Source: Isoetes taiwanensis (lineage: Eukaryota; Streptophyta; Lycopodiopsida; Isoetales; Isoetaceae). From it: 64,000 nt of DNA. Of this stretch, positions 21,632 through 33,872 are shown in pieces. The first letter of the stretch is position 1; each line of letters opens with the position of its first letter. Location: assembly GCA_021234155.1 (NCBI GenBank), contig JAJEKV010000028.1, positions 4,794,567-4,858,566 of the forward strand, given 5' to 3'. A model generated the notes under the pieces. It was given only the letters and a program-made list of their open reading frames with translations. It did no database searches and was not told where the DNA came from. Position numbers and translations under genes: made by a program.

Positions 21632-23276
21632 TGTGATTCCAAGGGAATATACGCCATAAATACGATATTCCCGATCCACACCATACAAGTCTATCTTTAT
21701 AGCCTTGTATACCATAGATTGTGGCACTAGGGGGCATGGCTAAGTTATTCTCATAACTTAGCCAACCATAGGTTAAGCCATTATCCACGTGGCCTTAACC
21801 TATTGGGGCACCGCCACACGACTCACCCACCGGTGCCACGTGGCATCCTAGGTGGACCTAACTTATATAGGCATAAACCCTAACCCTAGACCTCTTTCCA
21901 GCCCTAGCACCCGTGAGACTCACCTACTTGTTCGAAACCCCGCTTTGAACATCGCTCGTTAGGGCATAGGCTGGGTGCGCAAATTCCCCAGCCCAGGTAG
22001 ACCCGCTCTTGGAGGAGGAACAGCAGCCTTGTGAGTCAAGACTATGGAGGCCCGGATCCGGAGGGAGAGCATCGGAGCAGGTATGTAGGATAGTAGTTGT
22101 GATAGCTCATCCGGGATTAGCATTCCGTGTGCTAGTATTTTGTATCTAGAGTAGAGCCATCCTAGAACCCATATTCAACATCTTGAACCCTAATCAAGGA
22201 ACCCTAACTATTAGTTAGTTGTATGATTAGGTTAAGATGTTCTTCTTATGGTTATTCTCATGATGTGATGATTATGTGATGATGGTTGATCATGTTTGCT
22301 CCTCTTGTATTGGGAAGGGGGGTAGAGACCTAGAGCCATATGTAGTATGCTCCTAGAGTAGACCCCTTAGTTCCTATTAGTTGCGGCCTCAGGCATAGGA
22401 GCCCACCAAAGCTATTGAGGCTATGATATGACTCAAAGACCGCATAACGGGCTAGAGGGAAAGTGGAGGGAGGATCCCCCCGAGTGGGGGCTTCTGGGGA
22501 TCCCATAGTGGGCTAGGCTTATGGTCGGTCACTTCGCAGGGCCGAGCATGGGTCCGACACCTCCCCGGGGCAATGGTGTTGCCTCGCCTCGAGAGCCGCA
22601 AGTGATGGCTTGGCTCTCGCTTTGGGGGTTCGGGCCGGTACCTAATCGCGGTGTCGCCACGATTCTCTAGCCGCCTACCGAACCTCTAGACCCCCGGGAA
22701 GGGGAGATGCAACCCTTCCCCGCCTCATCGGACCGTGGAGATGCAACCCGAGTAGTCCCGGATGGGTGATGCCATGGGATTGCGTGATCCCAAGGCTAGA
22801 GTCCCCGTCGAGCCCCGATCTAGCCCATCCGCAAAAGTATGCACAGAGGGGCGGATGGAGTGGTCAACCCTAGCCATTAGCCTTATGCCACCCCTCGCCA
22901 TTGCCATGACTCCTGGGTCCCGCCTATCTTGAGGCCTAGCCTGGCCGGGCCATCCTCCTTATGAGTCTGAGCCGGGGTAGGAGCTCTCCTGTTTTATGGG
23001 TTGTGATTATCATCTTGGCATTGGTATATGTGTGGTGCACTACCCTTCGAGGTAGTATTTGTATATGTTTTATGCTAGTTCTGACGTGTTATTGCTTCCG
23101 CTGTTATAGGAGCCCATAGGGGAAGGGCGCGCAAGACACCTTCGTATTCCCTTCCCGCACTAGGAGTCATCTCAGAGTGCGGGGTAGACGAAGGGCCCAT
23201 GCAGTTGATGAGCCGGATGGGGGATTTCCTGCCGAGGGTACGGCCGGGCGCCGTATGTTTAGCAGGGAGCGTCACA
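21632..23276 (+). repeat. 3' LTR of element A
   Basis: It runs from TGTGATTCCAAGG to GCGTCACA, 1645 bp, collinear with the 5' LTR. AT-rich stretches are identical for over 250 bases, while GC-rich stretches carry clusters of small indels and replacements (for example ggcctgtgcatagg against ggcctcaggcatagg). Confidence 0.95.
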
Positions 23277-23281
23277 GATCA
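23277..23281 (+). repeat. Target-site duplication of element A, right copy (GATCA)
   Basis: Identical to 10095-10099. It confirms that the two LTRs belong to one insertion. Confidence 0.95.
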
Positions 23282-26200
23282 ACTTGTAAACTATGGAAAC
23301 CCTTGTGTATAAATACCAGCATCCAACAAAATTTCAGTTGCAATAATTTCTTTGTTTGCCTACAACATGAAAGTGAATTCAGTCAAATTTTTTTTGGCAT
23401 TTTTGAGAAAAAATGGCAATTTACCCAAGTAATGGGCTGGTTAGTAAAGACAAATTTTTGTCGGTGTGTAAGCCCTGGACCAAGGATCAATCCATCAAAA
23501 TAACATGTAATGTCAAGGCCTATCTGGAATAAAGGGTGTGATTTTACAATCAACTTCTGAGGCATGTGAGTTTTTGCTCCATAGTAGACTTGTCATGTAT
23601 ATCAATATCAAGGCTTACTTCTAAGATCGTAGCTGATAATGGCTAAGAAAAAGAAGACCTAGAGCATTATCAGACTTTTGCATACATCTAAGATCTGGAA
23701 CCTCATAACATAAAATTGGACGAGCGAAAGGAAAAGGAATGCATGATGATGAGAAGTACCTTTCCACTAAGAAGTCCATCTTGAATAAACCTCGTGCTGA
23801 GGAGGATGTGCCTCTCAAAGCCCAAAAGATGCACAAGCCCAAGCATCTAATGTGCACAATGATAGTTAACTCTTTAAAACATGTATCTTTATAAATCTAC
23901 AAAACTACATCTCATCTTCTTGGCAATCTAATGGTTGAGAGGCATAGAATTCGGGTTGCAATAGCAAGTAAAATGCTTGCCATTTTTCTTTCATGTTTGA
24001 TCAGCAATTTGTATCTAGCACAATACGGGAAATATCTCGGAGATCGATGGCTCTGAAAGAAACTTGCATAAATACCCATTACTTTACAAGAATATAGCAT
24101 GTGTTTGCTTGGACTAAGAAAAAGGGTCATAAAATGTTGAACGGTAAGGGTATACTTGTACTAAGGGAAATTTTTTATCCTTAAAACCTTGTTATGAGCT
24201 TTGAATTTTGTCTAGATGGATTGGGAAGAATTGTTCTATATTTAGAATTATGAATACAATAGTGTGTTTCAAGAATTGATGTATTTCTATGGGGATGACC
24301 CAAAGTTAAGTTCTAATTTTAAATCTAAAAACTAGAAAGTTTTGCTTGTAATCCCGATGGTTAAAAAAATGATTTAAAATAAAGCTCTCCTGCATATTGG
24401 ATTATAATGGTTCAATGCTAACTAAGTTTACTTTGGCACATTGGGTGGGAAATTTTCGTGAACCCATGTTAGGTAGTACGTGCAGTTATTGGCATAACAC
24501 GAAGAACCATACCATTTTGGTTGGGTTTGCAGGCACTAATGTGATGACTGAGTTTTGCAAGACATGGAGATTGTTTTGCACGGTTATCTCGGGGAAATAT
24601 TATCACCTTTTCAAATGCAAGGAGCAATCTAAGGTTTTAGGCATTTGAGGTTATAAAGTAAAGGGGTATTTGAATTACATTTGCCTTAGGGGAATTCTAA
24701 GGTGTTTTTCTCAATTTTAGTAAAGTTTGTAACTCCTTTGGGGAGGTAGGAAAATTTCATAGGTAAAGTCTTGTATACAATACATCTTGAGAAAACTATT
24801 ATGTCTGTAGCATAATAGTTGGTCATGAAAATTTTAGGCTTAAGGGCTGGACTTGATTATTTCTAGCTGTGGACTCAACTAGAGTTGTAATCGTGGACTT
24901 GGTTCCAAAAATTTTTAGCCTTAAGAGTTGGACTTGATTATTTCTAAGCCCGCTTGGGTGGAGAGCTTTGGGCTAAAGGTCTGGTTTGAGAATCTTTTAT
25001 GTTTTGGTGTTGGTGTACTAGATATTTGATCTTTTGATTGGTGGCTAAACTTTAGTTCGCAACACACCCAAAGAGTTTATTAATAACACATGCAGTGCAG
25101 GTTTTTAGCTCTGCATGGAAGCAAGAATGTACTCGCTATTTTACTTATGTATCAAATCTAGCACAAAGATTCCTTGCTATCATCAAACTTCACGAGCACA
25201 TCTCCACCATATTTTATTTATTTTACATCTGATGGTATATCTATTGTGGATTTTGATAACCAATGAGACCCAATGATTTTGCATCTGATTCATCTTTATA
25301 GCAAAAGGGGATAATACACCATTTCCAATAAGTTACTTTTCTGTATCTACAAAAGCACTTTGCAAGTCACCATAAGAATGTGTTGCGAGCTGATTGGACT
25401 GGAGAGATTGAGAACTGTTAACTTCTATGAACTGACAGAGAAATCCTTGGCTTCTTTCGATGTTTTCAAAGAAAATTGTCACATCAGATTCATCATCGCA
25501 TCCACTATGTTACCTTGAGAGCATTGTATGGCTTTATTGGCATTTTCCTCCTAGAAGAGTTTACTATCCAATATGCATTTTGGGCACCTTGTAATCTGGG
25601 CAGCCAATACATGATCTATGAAGATCAACACACAAATTTCTATAATTACCTGCACTTGCATTGCAAACTTATGTTGCAGTTGAACATTGCAGTCCATTGT
25701 TGTAGATTTCTTACATATTTACCTAGATCCAGTGTCTTTAAAATAGTAAAACAAAACTATGGCATGTTAATTGCATGTGTGTATATGATCTAAACTACTT
25801 CAACATCCCCAAAAACATCTTCTAAAGGTATGTGCCATACTTTTACACCAAAATTCTATGTTGCATTACTAGCTCAAAGCTTCATCATGTAAAAGAAAGT
25901 AAGACTCAAGATAACATGTTAGCATGCCATAATTATGGACAAAAAAAAAGCCATAATTATGGACGCTCGTGACTATGGCACTTAGGGCTACCAATATTTT
26001 TCATTGTAACTTGAGCATTTGGACCCCGTTTTTGATGATCTTTAGTTCCTTGGAAAGCTTATTCCAAGGGCTAATATAAATCCATCAATTATCATTAGGA
26101 TTTGCTATCATATTAGAAGCCAGACTAGGGCTTGTTTGATTTCGGCCACTTTTAGTAGAGATGGGAAGGCGGATATTGTTCTAGATTTCAAGGCGGCAGC

Positions 26201-28085
26201 AAAAATGGCGTGAATCTACTGCCAATTTGGTGATATGTGATCCCCTCGTTGCTGCACAAGAAGAGGTAAATAGTTCAGTTGGAAGTTCTTTGCCTTTGGT
26301 GGTGGCTTCTCTAATGGTTCTTGAAGAAAGGGATTTTCCTCCCTCGCAAGGCACTGCGAGTAAAGGAGTGGAAGTTAATGGGAATTTGCATCGACATGTC
26401 CAGTCCTAATGTAGATCCTTAGCCTCAGGAAAATAATAGCGCTTGGAAGTCATATGTTTCTGTTACAAAAGTTTCATATCAAAGATTTAGTGATTGGCTT
26501 TGTAAGGATATATATAGTACATCTAGAAAGGCAAGGGTAGTAGCTGCTTTACATGTGTTGTTTGAAGGAATTTAAGGAAGAGTTGTCGGCAATCTTAGAC
26601 ACATCGAAAGCTCATCATACTCAGCTTCAACAATAATTGCCTCCAGATGACATATTTTACCAGTCTGACTGTAAGAATATAGTTCAAGCTTCTAATATTC
26701 TATGGTTGAGATGGACCATCAAGCTCACATTAAGTGTGCTAGGAACGTATCCTTCTATGCAGTCTTAGATATTTTATTGGTGGCTATTTAGATTTTTTAC
26801 GATTCCGTAGTTTGTTATCTCAGCTTTTAGACGCCTTCAACTTCCTCCTTTTTAGTCCATTGAGTTGTTGGTAAAAACTTTGTTCTTATTATGTTTGATA
26901 ATATTGATGCAGTGGACTCTTTGGTATTAAGAGGTATTGATCCACTTGGTGGAGAATATATCATGTACCAGTATTACTCTCATGGTTTTACATCAGATAT
27001 GGTTCGCTCAGTAAAGATGTCTTGCTGGTCGTGGCAATAAAGAGTCTTGCTGGTCGTGGTAATATTCAGTGCAATAAAGAGTCATGGCAGCATGTCAATT
27101 GGAAGGCGGCGATGAAGAAGTCTGTTATGTCATCTCATGAGGATATCCTACCTCGTACTATTCAGTGGCATGATAATTTAATGTCTGTTGATTATCATCT
27201 TGATGTGACAAAACATGTTGATTGTGATGAGGCCATTAAATGCCTCAAGATGGCAGAAGGAGTTTGATTATACACTGTGTATGGGCAGTTTTGCTTAATG
27301 GACTATTTCATCTAGGTTTTGAGTCCCATGTCATAGGTCCCTTGCATGTATCTTGATTTTTCTTGATAATAGATTGTCGTCTTCCAAACAAAAAAAAGTA
27401 AGACTCAGAACATAACTCATTCAGAAATTAGAACATTTGCCCTTTCAGTTAAATGCTCAGTAGAGGCCTTGCCTAATAATTTCCCTCTTTAAATCCCTCA
27501 TTTCCCCATAAGCAAGTGAACTATTGCAAAACTGGTGGTAACGATGGCTTGATGAGGGGCCTTTGAGCAGGTTGCCATTTCTAAAAGATGCAATGGGCCA
27601 GGCACTCTCCTAATCCTCTATAGCCTTGTGCAAGACATTATTGTCAAAGGGGTTTGCTGGGACCTTACTGCAATTACGGTATTTGAGTATGCGGACCACC
27701 ATCCCTCAAAAAACTAAAACATTCTCAAAGGATAAGGGGATACGTTCTCAGCCTCGAAGCTCATCCAGAAACACCTGACAAATGAAACTGCGTGTAGACG
27801 ACCTCCAACTTCGTTATTCTCGGATCACCATATTTACAGTCTGAACTGTTCCGACCACTCATTATTAGCCACTATGACTTTGCAGTTTGAAGCCCAAAAC
27901 CAATTGTTTTGGGGCATTTTTTGATCAATCTGGCTCTATCTGAACTGAAATCATTTCCTTACTTTATCAATCCAGTGTTAAAGAGGTAGACAAAGTGATT
28001 GGAAGTGTTTTGAAGCAGTTGAAGCTGTCTACAGAGCTACAAAAACAATGCAGCCAAAGATCTCAGCCAGCCGCATAGTTTTGCG
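23282..28085. other. Gene-free or unrecognised AT-rich stretch
   Basis: No family was recognised. A TATA-like tgtataaatacc lies at about 23309, but no gene follows it clearly. Frames of 60-108 codons (for example 23177-23503, 25476-25793 and 27022-27267) show no motif. A short duplication, gtcttgctggtcgtgg, occurs at about 27019 and 27045. A readable segment at about 26905-27010 (NIDAVDSLVLRGIDPLGGEY) may be a relic of an unknown protein. Confidence 0.4.
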
Positions 28086-28250
28086 CCTAGTTTTTAGCCG
28101 AAAATACCACCTTTTAGTCGGACAAGCCATTTTTGGAGCCGGATATACCACTTTTTTTTATCGAATATAACACTTTTTTTGGACAGATGTACCACCTGGC
28201 TGATAAAGGGTGGCCGGATATACCACCAAAAAGGCCGCATATACCATATC
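28086..28250. repeat. Degenerate short repeat built on ggatataccacytttt
   Basis: Units resembling taccaccttttagtcgga, ggatataccacttttttt, gaatataacacttttttt and ggatataccaccaaaa follow one another. The unit length varies (30-40 bp). No coding role is seen. Confidence 0.55.
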
Positions 28251-28424
28251 TCGGACTCCAAATATGAGCGTCCGATTATGCTCAAGTTCACCTGGATTCC
28301 AGATGACTTCATGGAGATTAAAGATGTGCCATCAAATTTGAAACACAAATATATTGCTTGAGACATTATCAGAAACAACACAATATCAAGAGAGGGCTCT
28401 TTAGATGGAAGAGTAGATAATACA

Positions 28425-28733
28425 GTGGGAGATGAAGCTATAGCAGGAGGGATTACAATTGAGGAGGTAATAGTGTACAATTCAATACTGAAAATCCCAA
28501 AAGAAGAAATTATAGAGCACTCAACTCTAGATGAAGGAGTCACAATACGTTCAACTTTAAATGAGACAACATTGATAAAAGGTGCAAGAAGAGAGTCCAA
28601 AAGTGGCATTGTAGTAGATGGAGTAGGTCCACCGGGTTTAGGCTATCCAACTCATGAATACATGCCAATCCAACAGCTTTCAATGCCCAAAGGTGTCGCG
28701 TTCGATATGCACCCAAACAAAAGGGGCTTTTAA
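28425..28733 (+). CDS. Hypothetical open frame, 102 codons
   Basis: The frame reads MGDEAIAGGITIEEVIVYNS and ends HPNKRGF. Composition is protein-like, with periodic Glu/Thr/Ile, but I recognise no motif and see no intron boundaries, TATA or polyadenylation signal tied to it. It may be a chance frame or a fragment of a decayed gene; the next frame upstream (28179-28361) is separated from it by a stop. Confidence 0.2.
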   Translation: MGDEAIAGGITIEEVIVYNSILKIPKEEIIEHSTLDEGVTIRSTLNETTLIKGARRESKSGIVVDGVGPPGLGYPTHEYMPIQQLSMPKGVAFDMHPNKRGF

Positions 28734-28739
28734 GGGGAA

Positions 28740-29966
28740 TTATAATGGCATTTCCATGATGTGATGTGGCTTTGTTTGATGATGAAATACCAGGAGTGAC
28801 CACAGAGATTCTCCTACTTCCAAAAACATTCACAACCATAATGTATTTGAGAAGGTAAAAGAGGACCAATGGCAAGTATCTATGTTCATGAAATGAGCAT
28901 TAGATGAGAGCTCCAACAATTTTTACATGATCAAGTTTCAAATCAAATCTTACAAACACGCGACTTAGCCTACGTTTTTCTGAAATGTTCATGCCAGCTC
29001 TAACTCCTAGTAGGGCACACTTGAAAAACAATTGAGCTAAGGTAAATTCTGAGATGGTGGATTTTCATATGAAACTGTTGTGCATAACTTCGAGTAGATT
29101 TTCGGCTAATGTATGAATTGTTGTATCTATTCCACACATGCAATTTGAAGGCACTTGTCTCCTATGTCGCACATAAGGTCCCATAGTAGAAAGGGTACAT
29201 TCTTGACAGTGATGAGAGATTGACCGTCACACTTGCCCTCGACTAGTCAAGTTTGTGATGAATGGAGAGTGGTCAATTATGTACTACAAAGCAAGGCTAG
29301 CTTTAAAGTTGCTACTTGCTAGAAGAATAAGAAGGCAGTTGGGAAACATATTCAATACTCGTTGGCAATGGCAACTAGCTCATAAAATGACATATCATCA
29401 CAAGAATTAATAAAATGGTCCACAAATTCAAGTTTTGTCAAAAAATAATGTAACTGTGCTTTGGTTAGTTTTGGTCTCCACAATCTTCAAAAACACCACC
29501 ACCTAGATATATGGTCATGAAGTTTATGAAGTGATCATTGTTTACCTTGCTCCAACCGTCAGTCACTAGTGAAGCAGGCCTATCTTGTCTCGATACAGTT
29601 AACTCTAGAGTGGGATCACCACCAAAAAAGATCCCATCCTTTAGGATTCCACAGTTAACTCTAGAGTTAAAGGCTTACTGTTGCATAGTTTAAGGCTAAT
29701 TTTTGGTTGGATTGGAGTTCTCTTATGGCAATGGCGCTCGCTTCAGTTCCTCCTTCACTCTTACCTATGCCTTTGATCCAACCCATTCAAACCAGCCTGG
29801 ACCCGATCCCATCCAATTCCGTGGAGAACATGCAAGAAAAACCCTTTGGAAAAAATCCTCATTTTCCCTATAAGGGGCAGGATTTCTACACCGTTATTGT
29901 GCTCGGGATCACCACTCAATTTTGGCTGCCGCGCATATTTCTTTTTTTTTTTGAGACGTTTTGTCA
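28740..29966. other. No recognisable gene
   Basis: Mixed AT-rich sequence. A 98-codon frame at 29707-30003 has no recognisable motif and runs into a T tract. Confidence 0.4.
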
Positions 29967-30219
29967 AGGAATATGCTTGATCCTCAAGCGTAGTAGCAAA
30001 TAATGCCTTTCAATGGCTTCATTAAACGAGGAATATGCTTGATCCTCAAGCATAAGTAGCAAATAGTGCCTTTCAATGGCTTCATTAATTGTGCACATAA
30101 ATTTCGCAGTTGTAATGACAAGTTTTTGCTACAATGAACGAAATTATATTCAACGTGGTCTCTTCTTCCAAATTCCTAACGAAATTATATTCAACGTGGC
30201 CTCTTCGTGCAGTTCCTTT
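29967..30219. repeat. Two small tandem duplications
   Basis: A 62-bp unit starting aggaatatgcttgatcctca is present at 29967-30028 and 30029-30091. A 41-bp unit starting acgaaattatattcaacgtg is present at 30138-30178 and 30179-30219. Both pairs are nearly identical, so these are recent slippage-type events. Confidence 0.85.
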
Positions 30220-30450
30220 ATGAGGTTCTGACTATCCAGTTCTTTTGCATGGAAGAAGGTACGGACTCTGTAATAGCTTTGTATAACTTGCAATTCCAGA
30301 TTTGCTCTCATTTTTGCTAAAATATTCCATTCAGAGGACTCGTCTGAGTGAAAGCTAACATATAGAATTGTATTAGAATAGTAATTTCTATGGTGATCTG
30401 GTTGTGCAAGGAGGCCCATTTATGATTCACAGTATTAGCCGATTAAATAA

Positions 30451-31196
30451 CCTGACACTGTCAGTTCGGCCTTCGCTTTGCGCATTAAACAGAGGATTGC
30501 AAGCGAATATTTGGAAGTTAAAAAATTAAGAAAGTCTACGGTGTCTAGCAGGACTTCTTCGACGCAATTACTTCAAGGCAAAGGATTTTATCTGCATGCT
30601 AGTCGGAAGTTGATCCTATTTATAGCGATCAGGAACACTGTGGAGTGGCAAGATTCTATGGCGCAATTATTTTACAGTAACACAAAAACTACACAGATAA
30701 GATCTTCAGCAATTTAAGTAACCTGATACTGCCAGTTCGACTTTTTCTTTGTGCACCAGGCAGACGACTGCAAGCGAACATTCGGAAGCTATAAATTAAG
30801 GGACTTCTTTGATGCAATTATTTCAAGCAACGGATTTTTATCTGCATGCTATTCAGAAGTTGATCCTATCTATAATGATCAAAAAACGGTCAGGAATATT
30901 GTACACTCAGTCTCATAGCCTCAATGGCACTTTAAATGATAATAATGTTATCTCTTTCTTAGTGTTTCAACCAATAAATCAAGCCTTGCTCAAGCAACAA
31001 CTTAATGCAGACTCCAACCAAAATAGAGGCATATACAGATGAATCTTTTACATGGGACTTTTATTGTTAAAACTTTTATGCTCTGGCGTGTACAATTATT
31101 CTGTGACAATTTCGTGGCACAATTATTCTACGGCAAGATTCTATGGCAAGACGGAGACTGAACAAGTAGGATCTTCAGCAATTTAAATAACCTGAT
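30451..31196. repeat. Tandem duplication, 271-bp unit, second copy expanded
   Basis: The units start cctgacactgtcagttcg (30451) and cctgatactgccagttcg (30722). A third start, cctgatacac, lies at 31191. Shared landmarks are gcaagcgaa.attyggaag, gatttttatctgcatgct, gaagttgatcctat and gatcttcagcaattta. The second copy is about 200 bp longer because of extra sequence at about 30890-31100. Confidence 0.8.
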
Positions 31197-31689
31197 ACAC
31201 AGTAATTGATGCTGGATAAAGAAATAAATAATGACCTGATTTATACGCAGCTGATCAGAACCGGGAGTCCATTGCATGCCCTCGAAGGTTCCGTAATTAA
31301 CTCATGTTGCACCATAAACCGGAACAACCAGGTATTTTCCTAAATCGGCCCCCCACACAGATTTGATGTTGAGCAAATTTGCCTGGCCAAGCCTCTTAAG
31401 CTACAATTGATGCCTGCTATGAATCAAAGTTTCTGAATTCAAAAAATGATGTTGTCCCCACGTTCTTGTGCCTTCTGCACCATCAGCCAGCATTAAAATC
31501 CAACGCACCTCCCTCTTATAAATCTGAAATGCAAGGCTTGATTTAAGCCAAACACAACTCTCACAAATCTGAAACGCAAACGCAGGGCTTATTCAACCCA
31601 AACACAGTGTCCTTCGTCACTCTCTACAAACTCCCTTTCCAAAACCTTTGGCTGCTACCGAGTCGCTATGGTTAAACTGGCCGGCTCCT

Positions 31690-31893
31690 CCTCCCTTTTA
31701 TGCCAAGATAAAGGCTTCTCGGGATCATTCGAGAAGCCCCCAGAGATTCTGCTTAGCTTCTGGAAAGGCCCCGATGCCTTCCATAGCTGCTTCTAGAAAT
31801 GCCTCGTCCTCTCGGAATCTTCTGGTACCTTCCCCTTCACGCACCATTGAAATATCTGGACTTAATATCTAATTCTGGAACATTCTAGAATCT
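31690..31893 (-). promoter_or_regulatory. Heat-shock-element cluster with TATA, minus strand
   Basis: TTCTGGAACATTCTAGAA at 31873-31890 is a perfect four-pentamer heat shock element (TTCnnGAAnnTTCnnGAA). More half-sites lie between it and 31716 (ttctcgggatcattcgagaa, cttctggaaagg, gcttctagaaatg). On the minus strand these lead to cataaaaggg at about 31695-31702, a TATA box. The arrangement is that of a plant heat-shock promoter reading toward lower coordinates, but no heat-shock protein gene was found there. Confidence 0.6.
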
Positions 31894-32239
31894 GCCCCTG
31901 GGCCGTGGAATTTACACATCAGCCCCACGTATAAGTTTGCGCACCCCATACGCTTAAATACGTATATACATACATGGTATAGTTGAATCCATACACACAA
32001 GAAATGCCTAAACTATAACAAGAAATGAGAGCAAATGACAGCAGAACAGATAAGAAGAAATGAGGCTGAAGAGGTTCCATTGAATGAAAACGTGACATAA
32101 GAACTGCATTTTCAGCAGAACTTGGAGTCTTCTTCTGACTCCGAACCTCCCAACCACCCAAAGCTTTGATACTGCAAACTCCAGTGGATTCTACAGCAGG
32201 ATTCATAAAGCAGGATTGTACGCCCCAAGAAAAACAAAC

Positions 32240-32520
32240 AACGAATAGGCTGCCCTTTCCACTTCTCAACCCTTCTCGCCGTTCTCGCCCTCTGCTCTTT
32301 CTGCCCTTTTCTCTGCAAAGATTTCTGCTCTCAGCAAAGATTTCTCTGCCCTCTCGCTCCTCGCTCTTCTTCGCCCTGCCTCGCCCTCAGCAAAGCTCCT
32401 CAGAACGTCTTCTTCGCTCCTCAGCAAAGCTTCTCAGCAACGTCTCTCAGCCGCCAGAAGCCCCTCAGGTCCGCCGGACTACCTCTCTGCTTCCCTCACT
32501 TCTCAGCTTCCCGCCATGCT
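32240..32520. other. Pyrimidine-rich low-complexity tract
   Basis: A run of repeated cttctc, gccctc and cagcaaag words (for example ctcctcagcaaagcttctcag). It resembles a plant CT-rich 5' UTR or a decayed simple repeat. The 129-codon Ser/Arg/Leu frame across it is composition-driven. Confidence 0.5.
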
Positions 32521-32779
32521 CGGACGGCAGCCGCCACGTCAACCGCCACAATTAGCCAACGTCCAATTTTTTTTTAACCTTAACCCTAATATTGCTCGCA
32601 AAACCACTAACAAAATCATAGTAAGAAATAACCCTCTCCCCTATTTTCCGCACCAAAACCTTACTAATTGGATAATTTGGGAACCTTATTCAATATGCAT
32701 AAAAAACAATATCTTGACCCCACCCTATTTGTAATTTACAATTTTCAGTGGTCATGGAAAGAGAGGGGACCATAAATAT

Positions 32780-33081
32780 CTTGGGGGAATTGCCTTTTAG
32801 GGTTAAATAGCAGCCGTTGGATGTAGCCATTAGGTCGGAAAGATAGGTGTGACCTAAAGCGGCACAGTTGATCGGCACCGTTAAAACATTCTCGATCCGC
32901 ATCCACGCCGTTGGTTATGACGGTGCCTCCATAGCCTCCTATATATTTGTGTTTACATAACTTCTTCTTTGTGCTTCTTCCTCCTCTCTGAAGGAGCCTG
33001 TTCTCGTTCCGTTTGCTTCTGTTCGGCCGGATCGACCCTGTTGATCTATTTTTTTGTCTAAAACGTTTGTTCTGAACAGAA
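32780..33081 (+). promoter_or_regulatory. Promoter and 5' UTR of the RZ-1 gene
   Basis: A TATA box, ctatatatt, lies at 32938-32946, with a CT-rich leader starting about 30 bases later. Upstream are tagggttaaat (telo-box-like, about 32797) and agccgttggat, motifs often seen in promoters of plant translation and RNA-binding protein genes. The leader ends aacagaaATGGC. Confidence 0.65.
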
Positions 33082-33195
33082 ATGGCAGCTTCAGATGTCG
33101 ATTACCGGTGCTTTGTGGGAGGTCTTTCATGGAACACAACAGATCGATCCCTCGAATCGGCTTTCCGTAGTTGTGGAAGCATTCTCGATGCCAAG
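33082..33195 (+). CDS. RZ-1: RZ-1-type zinc-finger glycine-rich RNA-binding protein, exon 1
   Basis: Thirty-eight codons starting MAASDVDYRCFVGGLSWN. CFVGGL is RNP-2 of an RNA-recognition motif. The exon ends ...ILDAK with the donor AAG|GTTACC. Plant glycine-rich RNA-binding genes of the GRP7/RZ-1 group are split at this same place within the RRM. The start is the first ATG after the leader and gives the standard short N-terminus of the family. With exon 2 the protein is 190 residues. Confidence 0.92.
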
Positions 33196-33872
33196 GTTAC
33201 CCAGGAAACTTTGAAATATGGATGATTATTTATATTTGGAACGGCCGCTGTTGGCCGTTCTAGTCTTTGATCATACGCTCTCTTGGCTAGTATTGTGATT
33301 TTTACAGATCGAATCAGGTAGGCACTGATATTTTGAATTTCCCTTTTACATCTGTCCATGTTTTTGGTATACAAAACTTGGCCCGTGTAAATAGGCGAAT
33401 CATGAGATCTGGTATTATTGTTTGTGTATTTGTGAAGTTTCTTGTAGGAGAGAAGGTTTGAATTGGTTTTTGCATGTCTGCTTTTATGTTTTACAGTATT
33501 CTTTTCTGTTTTGTGCCTCTGTCTCCACGCGTTACTGTTTTATGCGTTTTCTTATTAGTATGTGGCATCGTCTCCAGGTGTGTGTTCTGTATAATTTAGC
33601 CTCTTCTCGTACTGATTCCCTGTTAAGGAGCAGCCTTCTATTGTTTTGCTTCGGAAAAAGTAATGTTTTGCCATGCCATTTGCATCTTGTTTTGATGTCT
33701 GTATCTATTGTGTAGCTCTTAAAGGGTAATGTTTTGCAATGCATTTTTCATGTTTTTGAGTTGTGTGTTCTTTTCTTCTTAGCCTGGGTATTGACGTTTA
33801 TAAGTGTAGAAGCTTTGAAATGTGAAACGGAAGCCTCTAAACAATGAACTGACGCTGTGATTTAAAATTCAG
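33196..33872 (+). other. Intron of the RZ-1 gene
   Basis: 677 bases, from GTTACC to TTCAG, T-rich as is usual for plant introns. In plant GRP genes this intron can take part in alternative splicing that controls expression; nothing here proves that for this gene. Confidence 0.9.

Larger units (their letters stand above)
10100..23276 (+). mobile_element. Ty3/gypsy chromovirus A encoding an H3-like protein
   Basis: A complete 13.2-kb element: 1650-bp and 1645-bp LTRs (TG...CA), PBS for initiator tRNA-Met, an H3-like frame, an unassigned coding-like block, gag, then protease, RT, RNase H and integrase in Ty3 order, a chromodomain, a polypurine tract and perfect GATCA target duplications. The chromodomain after integrase places it among chromoviruses; the lineage within them is not determined. 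All coding parts carry single-base frameshifts. The interior is unusually long for a chromovirus (5-6 kb is usual) because about 4 kb of extra sequence sits between the PBS and gag. Confidence 0.95.

Noticed and set aside
27540-27800. Leucine-rich repeat (NB-LRR) remnant suggested by LLQLRYLSM
   Set aside because: Only one short LRR-like word; no P-loop, no second repeat, so not supportable.
32166-32555. 129-codon Ser/Arg/Leu frame upstream of RZ-1
   Set aside because: Arises from a CT-rich repeat tract; no conserved motif and no splice link to RZ-1.
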